Shown piece after piece: positions 25,556 through 34,904 of a stretch of 64,000 nt of DNA (within the stretch, counting starts at the first letter, position 1; every line of letters begins with the position of its first letter). The notes under the pieces were generated by a model, which was not told the DNA's origin, made no database searches, and was given only the letters and a program-made list of their open reading frames with translations. The translations under genes and the position numbers were made by a program. Source of the stretch: Robertkochia sediminum (lineage in GTDB: Bacteria; Bacteroidota; Bacteroidia; Flavobacteriales; Flavobacteriaceae); contig NZ_JADMKT010000077.1 of the NCBI RefSeq assembly GCF_016786255.1, positions 186,001 to 250,000 on the forward strand, in the 5' to 3' direction.

Positions 25556-27351
25556 TAACTGTTACTTTTAAGGTAAGCGTTAGGTGTTGTACCTTCTATT
25601 TTTTTAAAAAAGGTATTGAAAACTGTTTTAGAGTTAAAACCACTATCGTAGGCTACTGCCATTATAGTTAATCCATTATTCTCTTCTAAAAGGATTCGTT
25701 CTTTAAATTCATTAACTCTAAAGGTATTGATATACTCAGAGAAGTTTTTTTCAAATCCCAGGTTTAACAATTGCGAGACATAATTGGCCGGAAGTTCCAG
25801 GTAAGAAGAGAGATCCTTTAAGGAGAGATCAGGGTTTAAATACAGTTTGTAGTCTATCATTATTTGCTCCAGTTCCTTGCTGTACTTTTTGATCTCGTTG
25901 GGATCTAGTAAAGCCTGTTTATACTTTCTTTTCCGTTGGTAGTTTACATTGTCGGGAATGGCTTTTAGCATGATGTCTTTAAACCTTTTGTGATTTTTTA
26001 CAGGTTTAAGGATGGGTGATGGATTTAATAATAGAATTAATGGCAAACGATTATTGTATGCTTGGGTTATTAGATCAATTACCTTCTCATTATTACCCAA
26101 TAAGGCATTAACTAATATTAAAAATGTAAATGCCTTATCTGCAACTGCAGTTGTTAAATAGGTTTCTAATTCCTTTAATCCATCATTGCACTTTTCCGTT
26201 TCATTGAGCTTAGCATAACACATGGTTTCACCGCCTAATTTGGTGAGGTCTTTCACAGAAACTCCTTCAAGTGAACCGAAATATGCCAAAGCTTCATTTG
26301 GTTTGCCAGACATTAATAAACAAATCCCTATATAAATTGGAGGGAAAGGTAACATTGGGTCTAGCTCTAGTGCCTTTTTCAGATAAGGTATCGCAGTATT
26401 ATATTCTTCTTTCAAGTAGTGCAAAAAACCCTTATAATGATGATTTATAGAGGCATAAGGATCTAGCTGTAACGCCTTGTCAAGAAAATTACTTGCCGCA
26501 TCTAATTTCCCCTCTACTGTCAAAAAATTAGAAATGGTTAGGTAAATATCGTCTGCTTGTTGAATCTCCAAAGCCTTATTGGCATGTTCGTAAGCTTTCT
26601 TAAGATTCCAGTTTTGCCAGCATTCTATCCAAGCCAAATTCAATTGTGACCTTGATGAGTTTGGGTTAAGTTCCAGTGCCTTTAACAAATAAGGCCGGGC
26701 CTTCTTGTATGCTTCAAACGCAGGCAAAAGCCCCATGGTTCCCATATTAACATATGCCAGGTTAATATCTAGATAAGGATTTGAAAAATTGGGTGATTTG
26801 TTTATGACTTCTTTTAAGATATCGATACCCTTTAAAGCGTTTTTATAATCCAACTTCATGATGTAGTACCTCCCTTTCAGGTATTCCCTGTAAATGTCTG
26901 TGGGCACATCTATCGGCGTTATCAACTTTTGCTCGATTTCCAGGTGACCGATATGTTCACGTAATTTTTCAGCGATGAAGAGACTTATTTCTTCCTGAAT
27001 CTCAAAAATGTCCTCCGGATCCCTGTCAAAGGTTTCCGACCAGAAATGAAAATCCTCTACGGTATCGATCATCTGAACCGTTATGCGCATTTTGCTTTTT
27101 GATACCCTCACGCTACCTTCAATGAACGTGGCTACATTAAGCTTATCCCTGATCTCACCAGCGGTAACTTTTTTGTCTTTAAAATAAAAGGACGACGTAC
27201 GCGAGGTCACCAATAATCCTTTGATTTTTGCCAACGCATTGATAATTTCTTCTGTTAAACCATCACAAAAATATTCGTTGTCAATATTGCTGCTCATATT
27301 ATGAAATGGCAGAACGGCAATGGATTTTTTGTTTACGCTGTTTAAAGACAT
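25555..27351 (-). CDS. TolB-like domain + TPR + AraC-type HTH regulator
   Basis: 598 residues from the ATG at 27351 (a TTG at 27375 would add eight). Residues ~1-120 form a FlgO/TolB-like domain (SIAVLPFHNMSS, EYFCDGLTEEIINAL, FIEGSVR), as in adenylate-cyclase and CadC-like sensors. About eight TPR-type helical pairs follow (~160-400). The C-terminal ~95 residues are an AraC-family DNA-binding domain (LSSYLELPANYVSQLL; MAVAYDSGFNSKTVFNTFFKK). No membrane segment. It may control the surrounding island and the repeated GTTCTG-type motif, which is inference from proximity. Confidence 0.88.
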   Translation of the reverse strand: MSLNSVNKKSIAVLPFHNMSSNIDNEYFCDGLTEEIINALAKIKGLLVTSRTSSFYFKDKKVTAGEIRDKLNVATFIEGSVRVSKSKMRITVQMIDTVEDFHFWSETFDRDPEDIFEIQEEISLFIAEKLREHIGHLEIEQKLITPIDVPTDIYREYLKGRYYIMKLDYKNALKGIDILKEVINKSPNFSNPYLDINLAYVNMGTMGLLPAFEAYKKARPYLLKALELNPNSSRSQLNLAWIECWQNWNLKKAYEHANKALEIQQADDIYLTISNFLTVEGKLDAASNFLDKALQLDPYASINHHYKGFLHYLKEEYNTAIPYLKKALELDPMLPFPPIYIGICLLMSGKPNEALAYFGSLEGVSVKDLTKLGGETMCYAKLNETEKCNDGLKELETYLTTAVADKAFTFLILVNALLGNNEKVIDLITQAYNNRLPLILLLNPSPILKPVKNHKRFKDIMLKAIPDNVNYQRKRKYKQALLDPNEIKKYSKELEQIMIDYKLYLNPDLSLKDLSSYLELPANYVSQLLNLGFEKNFSEYINTFRVNEFKERILLEENNGLTIMAVAYDSGFNSKTVFNTFFKKIEGTTPNAYLKSNS

Positions 27352-27870
27352 TATCAAATCGTTTACATTGATCAAAACATGTAATACTTACACTACAATG
27401 TTCGGAATAATTAAGCGGTTAAAAGCCTTGTGCAATTTCTATAAACAATTCCGGTTGTTCCGTGTTTTTTAATAAATTTTGTTGATCTCCTTTCTCAGGG
27501 ATTGGAAATGGATATGTGTACCCCTTATTTTCCTGATGCCGATGTAGCCGGGGGAACACTTTCCGGAAATTGCCAAAATTCCCTTAGCATATTTTTGGTT
27601 TTAGGCTTCTTTGATCTTTTTTATCGCTCAGCAGCTAATACGTTAAAGTCGTCTGTCTTCCGGGGTTTCTCAATAAAGGAGGAAATAATGCGCTATTTAT
27701 GGGTTAGTTTACGATGAAGTATTACAGTGAAAGTGCTTAATTCTTAATTACAGCTGCTATGATGATCACAGTCTTTGTGTTTACGGGCATGCCGTGTTTC
27801 AGGTTTCGATTTCTAAATCTGAACCTTTAAACCTCTTTTTAACGGCAACTTTGTTGTAAATAATTTCGTT
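27352..27870. other. Intergenic region with inverted motif, copy 4
   Basis: Divergent promoter region between the AraC-type regulator and the quinone-reductase-like gene. It holds a degenerate fourth copy of the island motif (GTTTCG-N10-CTGAAC at 27803-27824), 47 bp before the next start codon. A 71-codon frame at 27502-27717 has no family signature and a composition unlike its neighbours; I do not call it a gene. Confidence 0.5.
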
Positions 27871-28833
27871 ATGAAAAAAGCAGTGTACAGGTCATACGGC
27901 CCACCTGAGGTCATTCAAATTGTAGATGTTTTAAAACCAGAACCTGATATGAATGAAGTTCTGGTGCGAATTGAGGCTTCCTCGGTGACCAGGGCAGATA
28001 CGATGATGCGACAAGGTGCTCCAAAATATGGCAGGTTATTCCTTGGACTCTTTAAGCCCAAAAACACTGCATTGGGAACAGGGTTTTCCGGAGTGATCGA
28101 AGCCGCAGGGGCGGGGGTTAGTGCATTTAAAATTGGTGATGAGGTTTTTGGGGAGAAATTGTTTAGCAATGGATGTAACGCAGAATTTCTTTGTATTGCA
28201 GAGGATCTGGTTATCGGCATTAAACCAAATAATATCACTCATATGGAGGCGGCTCCCATTTGCGACGGTTTTTTGACCTCTTACAACTTTTTAAAGGACA
28301 TCGCTAATGTTAGACAAGGGCAGCATCTTTTGATAAATGGGGCTTCCGGAAGTCTGGGTTCAGCAGCAGTACAATTGGCAAAATTGATGGGCGCAAAGGT
28401 TACCGGGATCTGCAGTACAAAAAACGTAAATTTTGTAAAGTCTATAGGAGCTGATAACGTACTAGATTACACCAAAGTGTCTATGAATACCATTGAGGAT
28501 AAGTATGATATTATCTACGATTCTGTTGGAACACTATCCTATAAAGTTGTCAAAAGGTTAATTAGCTCTAACGGACTTTTCATGACTCCTGTACTAAGTG
28601 CGCATATTCTATGGCATATACTTTGGCATCCTAAAAAAGTGAAGTTCGCAGCTACCGGTATAAAAAAGACTGATGAATTAAAGCGATTATTCCTGGAATT
28701 GACTGACTTTTTTAATCGTGGTAAGCTTCATACTAATATTGACAAAACCTACACCCTGTCTGAGATCGCAGAAGCACATCATTATTTGGAAACCGGCCGT
28801 AAGGTCGGTAATATAGCCATCATCAATCAGTAG
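27871..28833 (+). CDS. Medium-chain dehydrogenase/NADPH:quinone reductase-like protein
   Basis: 320 residues. N-terminal GroES-like domain (PPEVIQIVDVLKPEPDMNEV; GTGFSGVIEAAG) then a Rossmann domain with the NADPH loop INGASGSLGSAAVQLAK near residue 155. The catalytic zinc cysteine and histidine of alcohol dehydrogenases are absent, as in the quinone oxidoreductase branch. Likely reduces quinones or enones with NADPH in the cytoplasm. The broken alpha/beta hydrolase follows 28 bp downstream, as if once in one operon. Confidence 0.87.
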   Translation: MKKAVYRSYGPPEVIQIVDVLKPEPDMNEVLVRIEASSVTRADTMMRQGAPKYGRLFLGLFKPKNTALGTGFSGVIEAAGAGVSAFKIGDEVFGEKLFSNGCNAEFLCIAEDLVIGIKPNNITHMEAAPICDGFLTSYNFLKDIANVRQGQHLLINGASGSLGSAAVQLAKLMGAKVTGICSTKNVNFVKSIGADNVLDYTKVSMNTIEDKYDIIYDSVGTLSYKVVKRLISSNGLFMTPVLSAHILWHILWHPKKVKFAATGIKKTDELKRLFLELTDFFNRGKLHTNIDKTYTLSEIAEAHHYLETGRKVGNIAIINQ

Positions 28834-28861
28834 ATCATCAACAATCAAAAAACGATCAAAT

Positions 28862-29210
28862 ATGTTCTTTAAATCAAGTGAAGGAAGAGAAAAGATACTC
28901 AGGCTTTATCACCAAAAGATCAGTGATATCTCAGGTCAGTATGCTGAGCATATGCTGGAAACCAAATTTGGTAAAACCAACGTGATAGTTGCAGGCAACG
29001 TTTACCTGCCTGCCCTTATGTTAATAGATGGTACAGGAGGTTGCGCACCACAAATTTTAGATTTTTTCCCTAATCTAGCTTCAGAATATTGTGTTTATGC
29101 AGTAGATATGCTGGCACAACTCAATAAAAGTGAGGAGAATAGATTGGATATGAAGTCTTTAGATTATGGAAAATGGCGTATTTGCAGATGAGGTGATCAA
29201 AAAATTTAAG
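28862..29210 (+). pseudogene. Frameshifted copy of the island alpha/beta hydrolase
   Basis: The frame 28862-29191 encodes 109 residues colinear with the first ~107 of the intact hydrolase at 16769-17632, including GTGGCAPQILD and NRLDMKSLDYGKW. At about 29178 a 7-bp insertion (TGCAGAT) relative to the intact gene shifts the frame and gives a stop at 29191. Recognisable DNA similarity fades near 29210. The oxyanion motif has LIDGTGG in place of LIHGTGG, and the nucleophile Ser would have been downstream and is lost. Non-functional. Confidence 0.85.
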
Positions 29211-30719
29211 TTCCTGACGGTAAGACTTCAGATCTGACCTCCAGTATTGATAGAGGGTAAAATAGTTTTCCCACGAAACGTATGGGATACTACCATTGGC
29301 GGGATAGATATTAAGGTGGTCCATTTTTTTACAGGTTTGGTGAATACTTAAAGCTATGAAACTGACTTTGCTTTTAAAACGATGGTAGTCAGTCTTTTAT
29401 TTTGAAATCAAAGAAATGCCTATAGTGTATTGAAGGATTCAAGGGGTTACGAATTCCTTTAAAAGCTCCATCTTATCCGGAGAAAGATTCGAAGGCCCAA
29501 GGTATGGAGATCTTGTAATTCAAAGAGGGATTGGGCCACCAAGTTAACTTTCTTGTCATATAATGTTATCGGGGATAGTTTTATAAAATTCAAAGTTCCC
29601 CCGAATTCTCCACCTTTTTAGTATGAATTTTGGGTTCAATTCAATCCAATTAAAATGCAAAAACCCTTAAACATTGGTGTTTTACGGGGTTTTGTAGAAG
29701 TTTGAGCTTCGCTCAAGAACCCGTACGGGATTACTCGCTTCGCTCATGATCCCTAAGGGGGAGTCCTTGCAAAGAAAACCGTACCCTGCTTCGCAGGCTC
29801 TCGGTTTTTTTATGCCCAACCTTTCGCTGAAGCAAGCTACACTTAGAAAATAACTGGGGTTTTTCGCTTCGCTCAAGAACCCTGAAGGGGAGTCCTTGCA
29901 AAGAAAACCTGGATCTTGCTACGCAAGATTCCCCGTTTTGTTATACCCACTTCGCTTACATAAGCAAGCTTATGACGTTTGTGGGCATAAAAAAACCGGA
30001 TCGTTTACAATCCGGTTTTCCTTGCGGAGAAAGAGGAACCCTCCTAAAAACGTAATTTCTGTACTGTTAATAAGGTCTTCCAGAAGTTTGTGAATTGAAC
30101 TCCCCCGAATTTTCCACTTTTAACAAATATTAACATTTGATCTATAGACTAGGGGTCTAATTTCATACAATTACAGGAAGTTTTAATGAAATTAAGCAAA
30201 ATTTAGTATAAAAAATTAAACCTATTAGTCATAACTTAGGCGTTAGTCAATATCCTCATCCCAAACTCATTACATAATCTTTTCTTCTACATGTATTCGA
30301 CAATATCATAATCATCATTGTTCACATGATTCCCGGAGCAACTTTCCTCAGAGAATATGTGAAGAAAATTTCAACAAGGCCAGCCTTGTTGCGAAGAATC
30401 GAATAAATGATAATATTTTACTATCAGACAGTATTAAACAGATTAAACTGACACTAGAGATTCGTTAGAAGATTGGAATTTTTACCTAGATTAATATCTT
30501 GAGTTAATTCATTTGTAATTAATGCTATAATAGTGTTTAGCTGTTTTATTTTATTCTTAAAAAGTTTAGGTGTGAGTCGTCTGGGTAATATGTTAGTAGT
30601 CAAAAGAATAGGGGAGAACTTAAAATAAAAGAAATTTATATGTTGATTTTTCTACAATATTGTAGCATATTTACTCATGTAATTGGATTTTAATTTTGAC
30701 ATCCTCCTTTTGGTGAACA
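29211..30719. other. Long gene-free region with repeat element copy B
   Basis: About 1.5 kb without a supportable gene. Short frames here overlap repeats or have no coding character. The middle is the second hairpin element; the outer parts are AT-rich sequence, the right part presumably carrying the promoter of the RND export operon that starts at 30720. Confidence 0.6.
29598..30121. repeat. Compound hairpin element, copy B (composite)
   Basis: Same orientation as copy A. It starts with a CCCCCGAATTCTCCAC tag at 29598. Two successive left halves follow (GAGTCCTTGCAAAGAAAACC near 29761 and 29891), then the GGGCATAAAAAAACCGGA centre near 29984 and the CCGGTTTTCCTTGCGGAGAA right half ending in GAGGAACC at 30040. 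A 61-bp core unrelated to that of copy A leads to a final CCCCCGAATTTTCCAC tag at 30102. The two left halves suggest a nested insertion or unequal recombination. Confidence 0.75.
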
Positions 30720-31832
30720 ATGAATAAAACTAAGACCCTTAATTTGAAATATTCTCTTATTCTTACAGGTTTAATTTTAACAATTATAAATTGTGCATGC
30801 AATATTTCAACGGAAAAAGTAGAATTTGAAATGGTCGAATTGCCGGCTCCAATCTCTAATGAGGTTAGCATTTCCATCCTACAATCAGAAACTTTTTTCA
30901 AGGAGATCATCTCCAACGGAAAGCTGGAGGCTGCCCAAAGATCTTCCCTCCGCCTTGAAGTTGGCGGAGTACTGGAAAAGCTTAATGTCACTAATGGATC
31001 AAGGGTAAAGAAGGGAGAAGTGATGGCGGTGCTGGCCGATTATACCTACCGAACCGAGTTCACCCAGGCCAGTCTTGCCCTTAAAAAGGCCAAATTGGAA
31101 TTTGACGATATGCTGGTTACAAGGGGGTATGATCCGGCCCATACCGGAGATATCCCAAAACACCTCTACGAAATGGCTGCTTTGCGCTCGGGTTACCAGG
31201 AAGCCCTAGCCCGAACGGAATTAGCTAAGTACAACCTGGACCATACCGTGATCAGGGCACCTTTCTCTGGTATTGTGGCCAATATTGACCACAAGCTCCA
31301 CGAGCAACTCGATGCCGGAACCGTCTTGCTCGACCTGATTGATGACCGGGAATTCATGGTAACCTTTTCCTTGTTGGAAACCGAAGTATACCGGGTGAAG
31401 CCCGGAAATGGGATTTTGATCGATCTGATGATTGGGGAAGCAGCTCTTCCTGGCAAAATAGTAGCAGTGAACCCTGAAGTGGATGACAATGGTATGGTTA
31501 CCGTTAGCGCCAGGCTGGAAAATCAAGGGGGACTTATTAATGGCATGAACGTAAAAGTTCGTATCCGCCAGGGTATTGAAGGTCAGTTCGTGGTGCCTAA
31601 AGAAGCGGTACTGCTCAGGCAGAACCAGGAGGTACTCTTTAAATTCCAGTCCGGAAAGGCATATTGGACCTATGTGAATACTACCAATGCCAACAGCACT
31701 TCCTATTCGGTAATTCCAAACCCGGACAAGTCAAGTGCCACCCTGGAGGTGGGCGATACCATTATTGTATCCGGAAACCTGAACCTGGCTCATGATAGCA
31801 AGGTGGTGATCAACAATACGATAACCCCTTAA
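30720..31832 (+). CDS. RND efflux periplasmic adaptor (membrane fusion protein), lipoprotein
   Basis: 370 residues. Lipobox-like end of the signal peptide (ILTIINCAC), then the lipoyl/barrel-sandwich halves (LRLEVGGVLEKLNVTNGSRVKKGEVMAVL; YNLDHTVIRAPFSGIVANID) on either side of a helical hairpin, and beta-barrel domains. It bridges inner-membrane pump and outer-membrane channel. First gene of a four-gene export operon; 15 bp before the permease gene. Confidence 0.92.
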   Translation: MNKTKTLNLKYSLILTGLILTIINCACNISTEKVEFEMVELPAPISNEVSISILQSETFFKEIISNGKLEAAQRSSLRLEVGGVLEKLNVTNGSRVKKGEVMAVLADYTYRTEFTQASLALKKAKLEFDDMLVTRGYDPAHTGDIPKHLYEMAALRSGYQEALARTELAKYNLDHTVIRAPFSGIVANIDHKLHEQLDAGTVLLDLIDDREFMVTFSLLETEVYRVKPGNGILIDLMIGEAALPGKIVAVNPEVDDNGMVTVSARLENQGGLINGMNVKVRIRQGIEGQFVVPKEAVLLRQNQEVLFKFQSGKAYWTYVNTTNANSTSYSVIPNPDKSSATLEVGDTIIVSGNLNLAHDSKVVINNTITP

Positions 31833-31847
31833 GTTCCCGGCTACGCT

Positions 31848-34800
31848 ATGGTTAAATTTCTGATCAAAAGGCCGGTGGCTGTTATTATGACCACCCTAGC
31901 CCTGCTTATTTTGGGAGGGGTTACCCTGAATTTAATTCCGGTATCCCTGATGCCCGATGTTGAAATACCCCGTATTACCATTCAGGTCGAATCTGCCAAT
32001 CTTTCGGCTCGTGAAATGGAAGACGGGGTGATCAAGCCCTTGAGAAATGCCTTACTTCGGCTGCACCAACTGGAGGATATAAAAAGTGAAACTACCAATG
32101 GCAGCGGGCAGATCCATCTGGAGTTTGCCTATGACACCGCCATCGATTATTCTTTTATCGAAGTCAATGAAAAGGTAGACCGGGCCATGAATGCCTTGCC
32201 CAGGGATCTGGAACGCCCAAGGGTGATCAAGGCCAATGCCTCCGATATCCCGGTTTTTTACATGCATTTAACGCAGAAGGAAGAGAACTCAGTTCCCGGG
32301 AGCACTTCCGGTTCTAAAGACCTTATCGCATTTAATCGTTTTGCAGACCAGGTCATTCGCAAGCGTGTAGAACAGCTGCCGGAGGTAGCTATGGTCGATA
32401 TAAGCGGCATAGTGGGATCCGAGATCATGGTAATACCAGATATGCAGAAGCTCATGGCTTTAAAGATGGATGTTTCGGTGATTGAAAACGCTATCAGGAG
32501 GCAGCAGGTAGCCATTGGCAACCTGATCGTACGAGACAACCAGTACCAGTACAGTTTGCGACTGGGCAATTCGCTTAGCGGTGTGGAAGACCTTAGAGCT
32601 GTCTATATTCATTATAATAACCGGGTATTCCAGCTAAAGGACCTGGCAGAAGTACACGAACAGCTTCGGGAACGCCGCGGCCAGGTACTGGCCAATGGGA
32701 AGGAAGCCATAGCCCTGGCCGTGATCAAACAAAGCGATGCCCGAATGAGCGATCTGAAAACCTCTCTCCACACGTTGGTTACCCAAATGGAATCGGATTA
32801 TCCACTTGTGGAATTCGGCATTAGCCGCGATCAGACCCAACTGCTGGACCTGGCCGTTTCAAATCTCGGGCAAAGCCTGTTATGGGGTATGCTTCTTGCC
32901 TTTGTCATGCTTTTCCTGTTTCTTAAGAATCGGATGGCCCCTGTACTGATTGGGATCAGTATTCCAGTTTCGGTCATCATATGTATGCTTGCCTTCTACC
33001 TGTTGGATATGAGCCTGAATGTGATCTCACTTTCCGGGCTGGTACTTGGGGTGGGACTTATGATCGATAATGCCATTATCGTTATAGATAACATTACTCA
33101 GTACCGCGAGCGGGGGCACGCACTTTCAAAATCTTGTGTCCTGGGAACCCGGGAGGTAATACGACCGCTGCTGAGTTCGGCCCTGACCACCTGTTCGGTA
33201 TTCCTGCCCCTGATCTTCTTAAACGGGCTTACCGGGGCTTTGTTTTACGACCAGGCCATGGCTGTTACCATCGGTCTTATGACTTCCTTTTTCGTGTCTA
33301 TAACCCTGATCCCGGTACTGTACCGGGTATTGCATACAGGAAGGAAGAAGGAAGGAAGAGTACAGTCTTCAAACCCCAGCATACCGGTTTATTTTAGGTG
33401 GTATAAAAAGGGATTCAAAACTATTTTACGCAACCCGAAGACTGCCTTTACAGGGTTTGCGTTGCTATGTCTTGTTACGATGCTCCTTTTCCAATTGCTT
33501 CCTAAAAGCCAAATGCCAGAACTTACGGAAACTGAGGCCATGATCACCATAGACTGGAATGAGCCCATACCCCTGGAGGAGAACAGGTCAAGAGTAGAAG
33601 GATTGCTTCAACCCGTTGTCGGAGAACTCCTTTTCCATTCCACAGAACTGGGAATTCAGCAATTTCTGCTTCACCATGAACAGGAAAGTCATCCAGCCAT
33701 GCTGCGGCTTTATGTTAAAGCCTCCACTCCGGAAGACCTGCAAAGGGTAAAGCGTCATTTAAGCAGCGTTCTTGCAGAGATGTATAGGACTGCCACCATT
33801 ACCATGACGCCGGTAGATAACCTTTTTAATATGATCTTCGGCAGTATAAAGCCACCAATCACGGCTTCTATCTTTTTTAGGGGGCAGGAAGAAAATCAAA
33901 GGGAGTCACGGCTTACAACTCTTTATGACAGCCTGGCCAGTCAACTGGGTACTTCGGTTATTCCTCCGGTGCGATGGGAAGATAAACTGGTGGTACAGGC
34001 AAATACAGAACACCTATATACATATGGACTAGACAGTGATCGGTTATATAATACTCTGAAAAGTGCCTTTAATGAAAACAGCATATTGAAGCTTTCCCTG
34101 GGTCAGGAGCAAGTTCCGGTGGTGGTGGGGTCCGGTCGCACTAATGTTCGAGAGGTGATCCGGAGCACAAATATCAGGGCTGGTGACAGTGCATATTACC
34201 CGGTAAGTGTGATGGTAGATCTTGACAGGGAGAAAACCCTGCGCACTATTACAGCCGGAAGGGAAGGTGAATATTACCCCATGGATGTTTTTGTTGATGA
34301 TGATGAGGCTACCGAAACAGAAATGAATATCAGAAATGCGATACAGCAGTTCCCGGGACAAGAGGTGGCTTTTGACGGACAAATTTACGAGAACCGGAAA
34401 TTGGTGAAGGAGCTTTTTATGGTGCTGATACTTACCCTGTTCCTTTTGTATTTTATACTGGCCTCCCAGTTTGAATCCCTTGCCCTGCCGTTTATTATCC
34501 TCCTGGAAGTACCCCTTGCCATGGCCGGATCTTTTGGATTACTCTACCTGTCGGGGATGAGCCTAAACCTGATGTCCATGACCGGAATCGTGGTTATGAC
34601 CGGGATTATTATCAACGATTCCATTTTAAAGATCGATACCATTATACAGTTAAGAAGGCAGGGAGTGTCTCTGTTAAAGGCATTACTGGTGGCCGGACAT
34701 CGCAGGCTAAAGCCCATATTAATGACGAGTCTGACCACCATCCTGGCCCTGGTTCCCATGCTCCTTTCAGAGGGTATCGGGGCAGAATTGCAGGCGCCCC

Positions 34801-34904
34801 TTGCCCTTGCGCTTATTGGCGGGATACTTGTGGGGACTCTGGTAAGCCTCTATTTCGTACCTCTGTGTTATTATTTACTGGTAAAAAAGAACAACCATGT
34901 TTAA
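31848..34904 (+). CDS. RND permease 1 (HAE1/AcrB-like)
   Basis: 1018 residues with twelve membrane helices in two halves and two large periplasmic loops. The TM4 proton-relay segment reads GLMIDNAIIVIDN (Asp then Asn instead of Asp-Asp), and the TM10 segment is GIVVMTGIIINDSILKID. Pumps hydrophobic or peptide-like substrates out with the proton or sodium gradient. Ends overlapping the TolC-type gene by 8 bp. Confidence 0.93.
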   Translation: MVKFLIKRPVAVIMTTLALLILGGVTLNLIPVSLMPDVEIPRITIQVESANLSAREMEDGVIKPLRNALLRLHQLEDIKSETTNGSGQIHLEFAYDTAIDYSFIEVNEKVDRAMNALPRDLERPRVIKANASDIPVFYMHLTQKEENSVPGSTSGSKDLIAFNRFADQVIRKRVEQLPEVAMVDISGIVGSEIMVIPDMQKLMALKMDVSVIENAIRRQQVAIGNLIVRDNQYQYSLRLGNSLSGVEDLRAVYIHYNNRVFQLKDLAEVHEQLRERRGQVLANGKEAIALAVIKQSDARMSDLKTSLHTLVTQMESDYPLVEFGISRDQTQLLDLAVSNLGQSLLWGMLLAFVMLFLFLKNRMAPVLIGISIPVSVIICMLAFYLLDMSLNVISLSGLVLGVGLMIDNAIIVIDNITQYRERGHALSKSCVLGTREVIRPLLSSALTTCSVFLPLIFLNGLTGALFYDQAMAVTIGLMTSFFVSITLIPVLYRVLHTGRKKEGRVQSSNPSIPVYFRWYKKGFKTILRNPKTAFTGFALLCLVTMLLFQLLPKSQMPELTETEAMITIDWNEPIPLEENRSRVEGLLQPVVGELLFHSTELGIQQFLLHHEQESHPAMLRLYVKASTPEDLQRVKRHLSSVLAEMYRTATITMTPVDNLFNMIFGSIKPPITASIFFRGQEENQRESRLTTLYDSLASQLGTSVIPPVRWEDKLVVQANTEHLYTYGLDSDRLYNTLKSAFNENSILKLSLGQEQVPVVVGSGRTNVREVIRSTNIRAGDSAYYPVSVMVDLDREKTLRTITAGREGEYYPMDVFVDDDEATETEMNIRNAIQQFPGQEVAFDGQIYENRKLVKELFMVLILTLFLLYFILASQFESLALPFIILLEVPLAMAGSFGLLYLSGMSLNLMSMTGIVVMTGIIINDSILKIDTIIQLRRQGVSLLKALLVAGHRRLKPILMTSLTTILALVPMLLSEGIGAELQAPLALALIGGILVGTLVSLYFVPLCYYLLVKKNNHV

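Larger units (their letters stand above)
16592..30121. other. AT-rich accessory island between direct copies of the hairpin element
   Basis: About 13.5 kb delimited on both sides by same-orientation copies of the hairpin element and its CCCCCGAATTCTCCAC tag. Genes inside are visibly more AT-rich than the galactose and RND blocks outside and mostly read on the minus strand. An alpha/beta hydrolase near the left end has a broken copy near the right end. The order suggests acquisition or duplication by recombination between repeats; no integrase or transposase is present, so the mechanism is inferred. Confidence 0.45.

Noticed and set aside
27502-27717. 71-codon plus-strand frame
   Set aside because: Lies in a divergent promoter region, no recognised domain and atypical composition.
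29121-29324. 67-codon minus-strand frame overlapping the hydrolase pseudogene
   Set aside because: Overlaps decaying sequence of the pseudogene and has no supporting signature.
29682-30093. Open frames in the second hairpin element
   Set aside because: Same reason: repeat-derived, no coding features.
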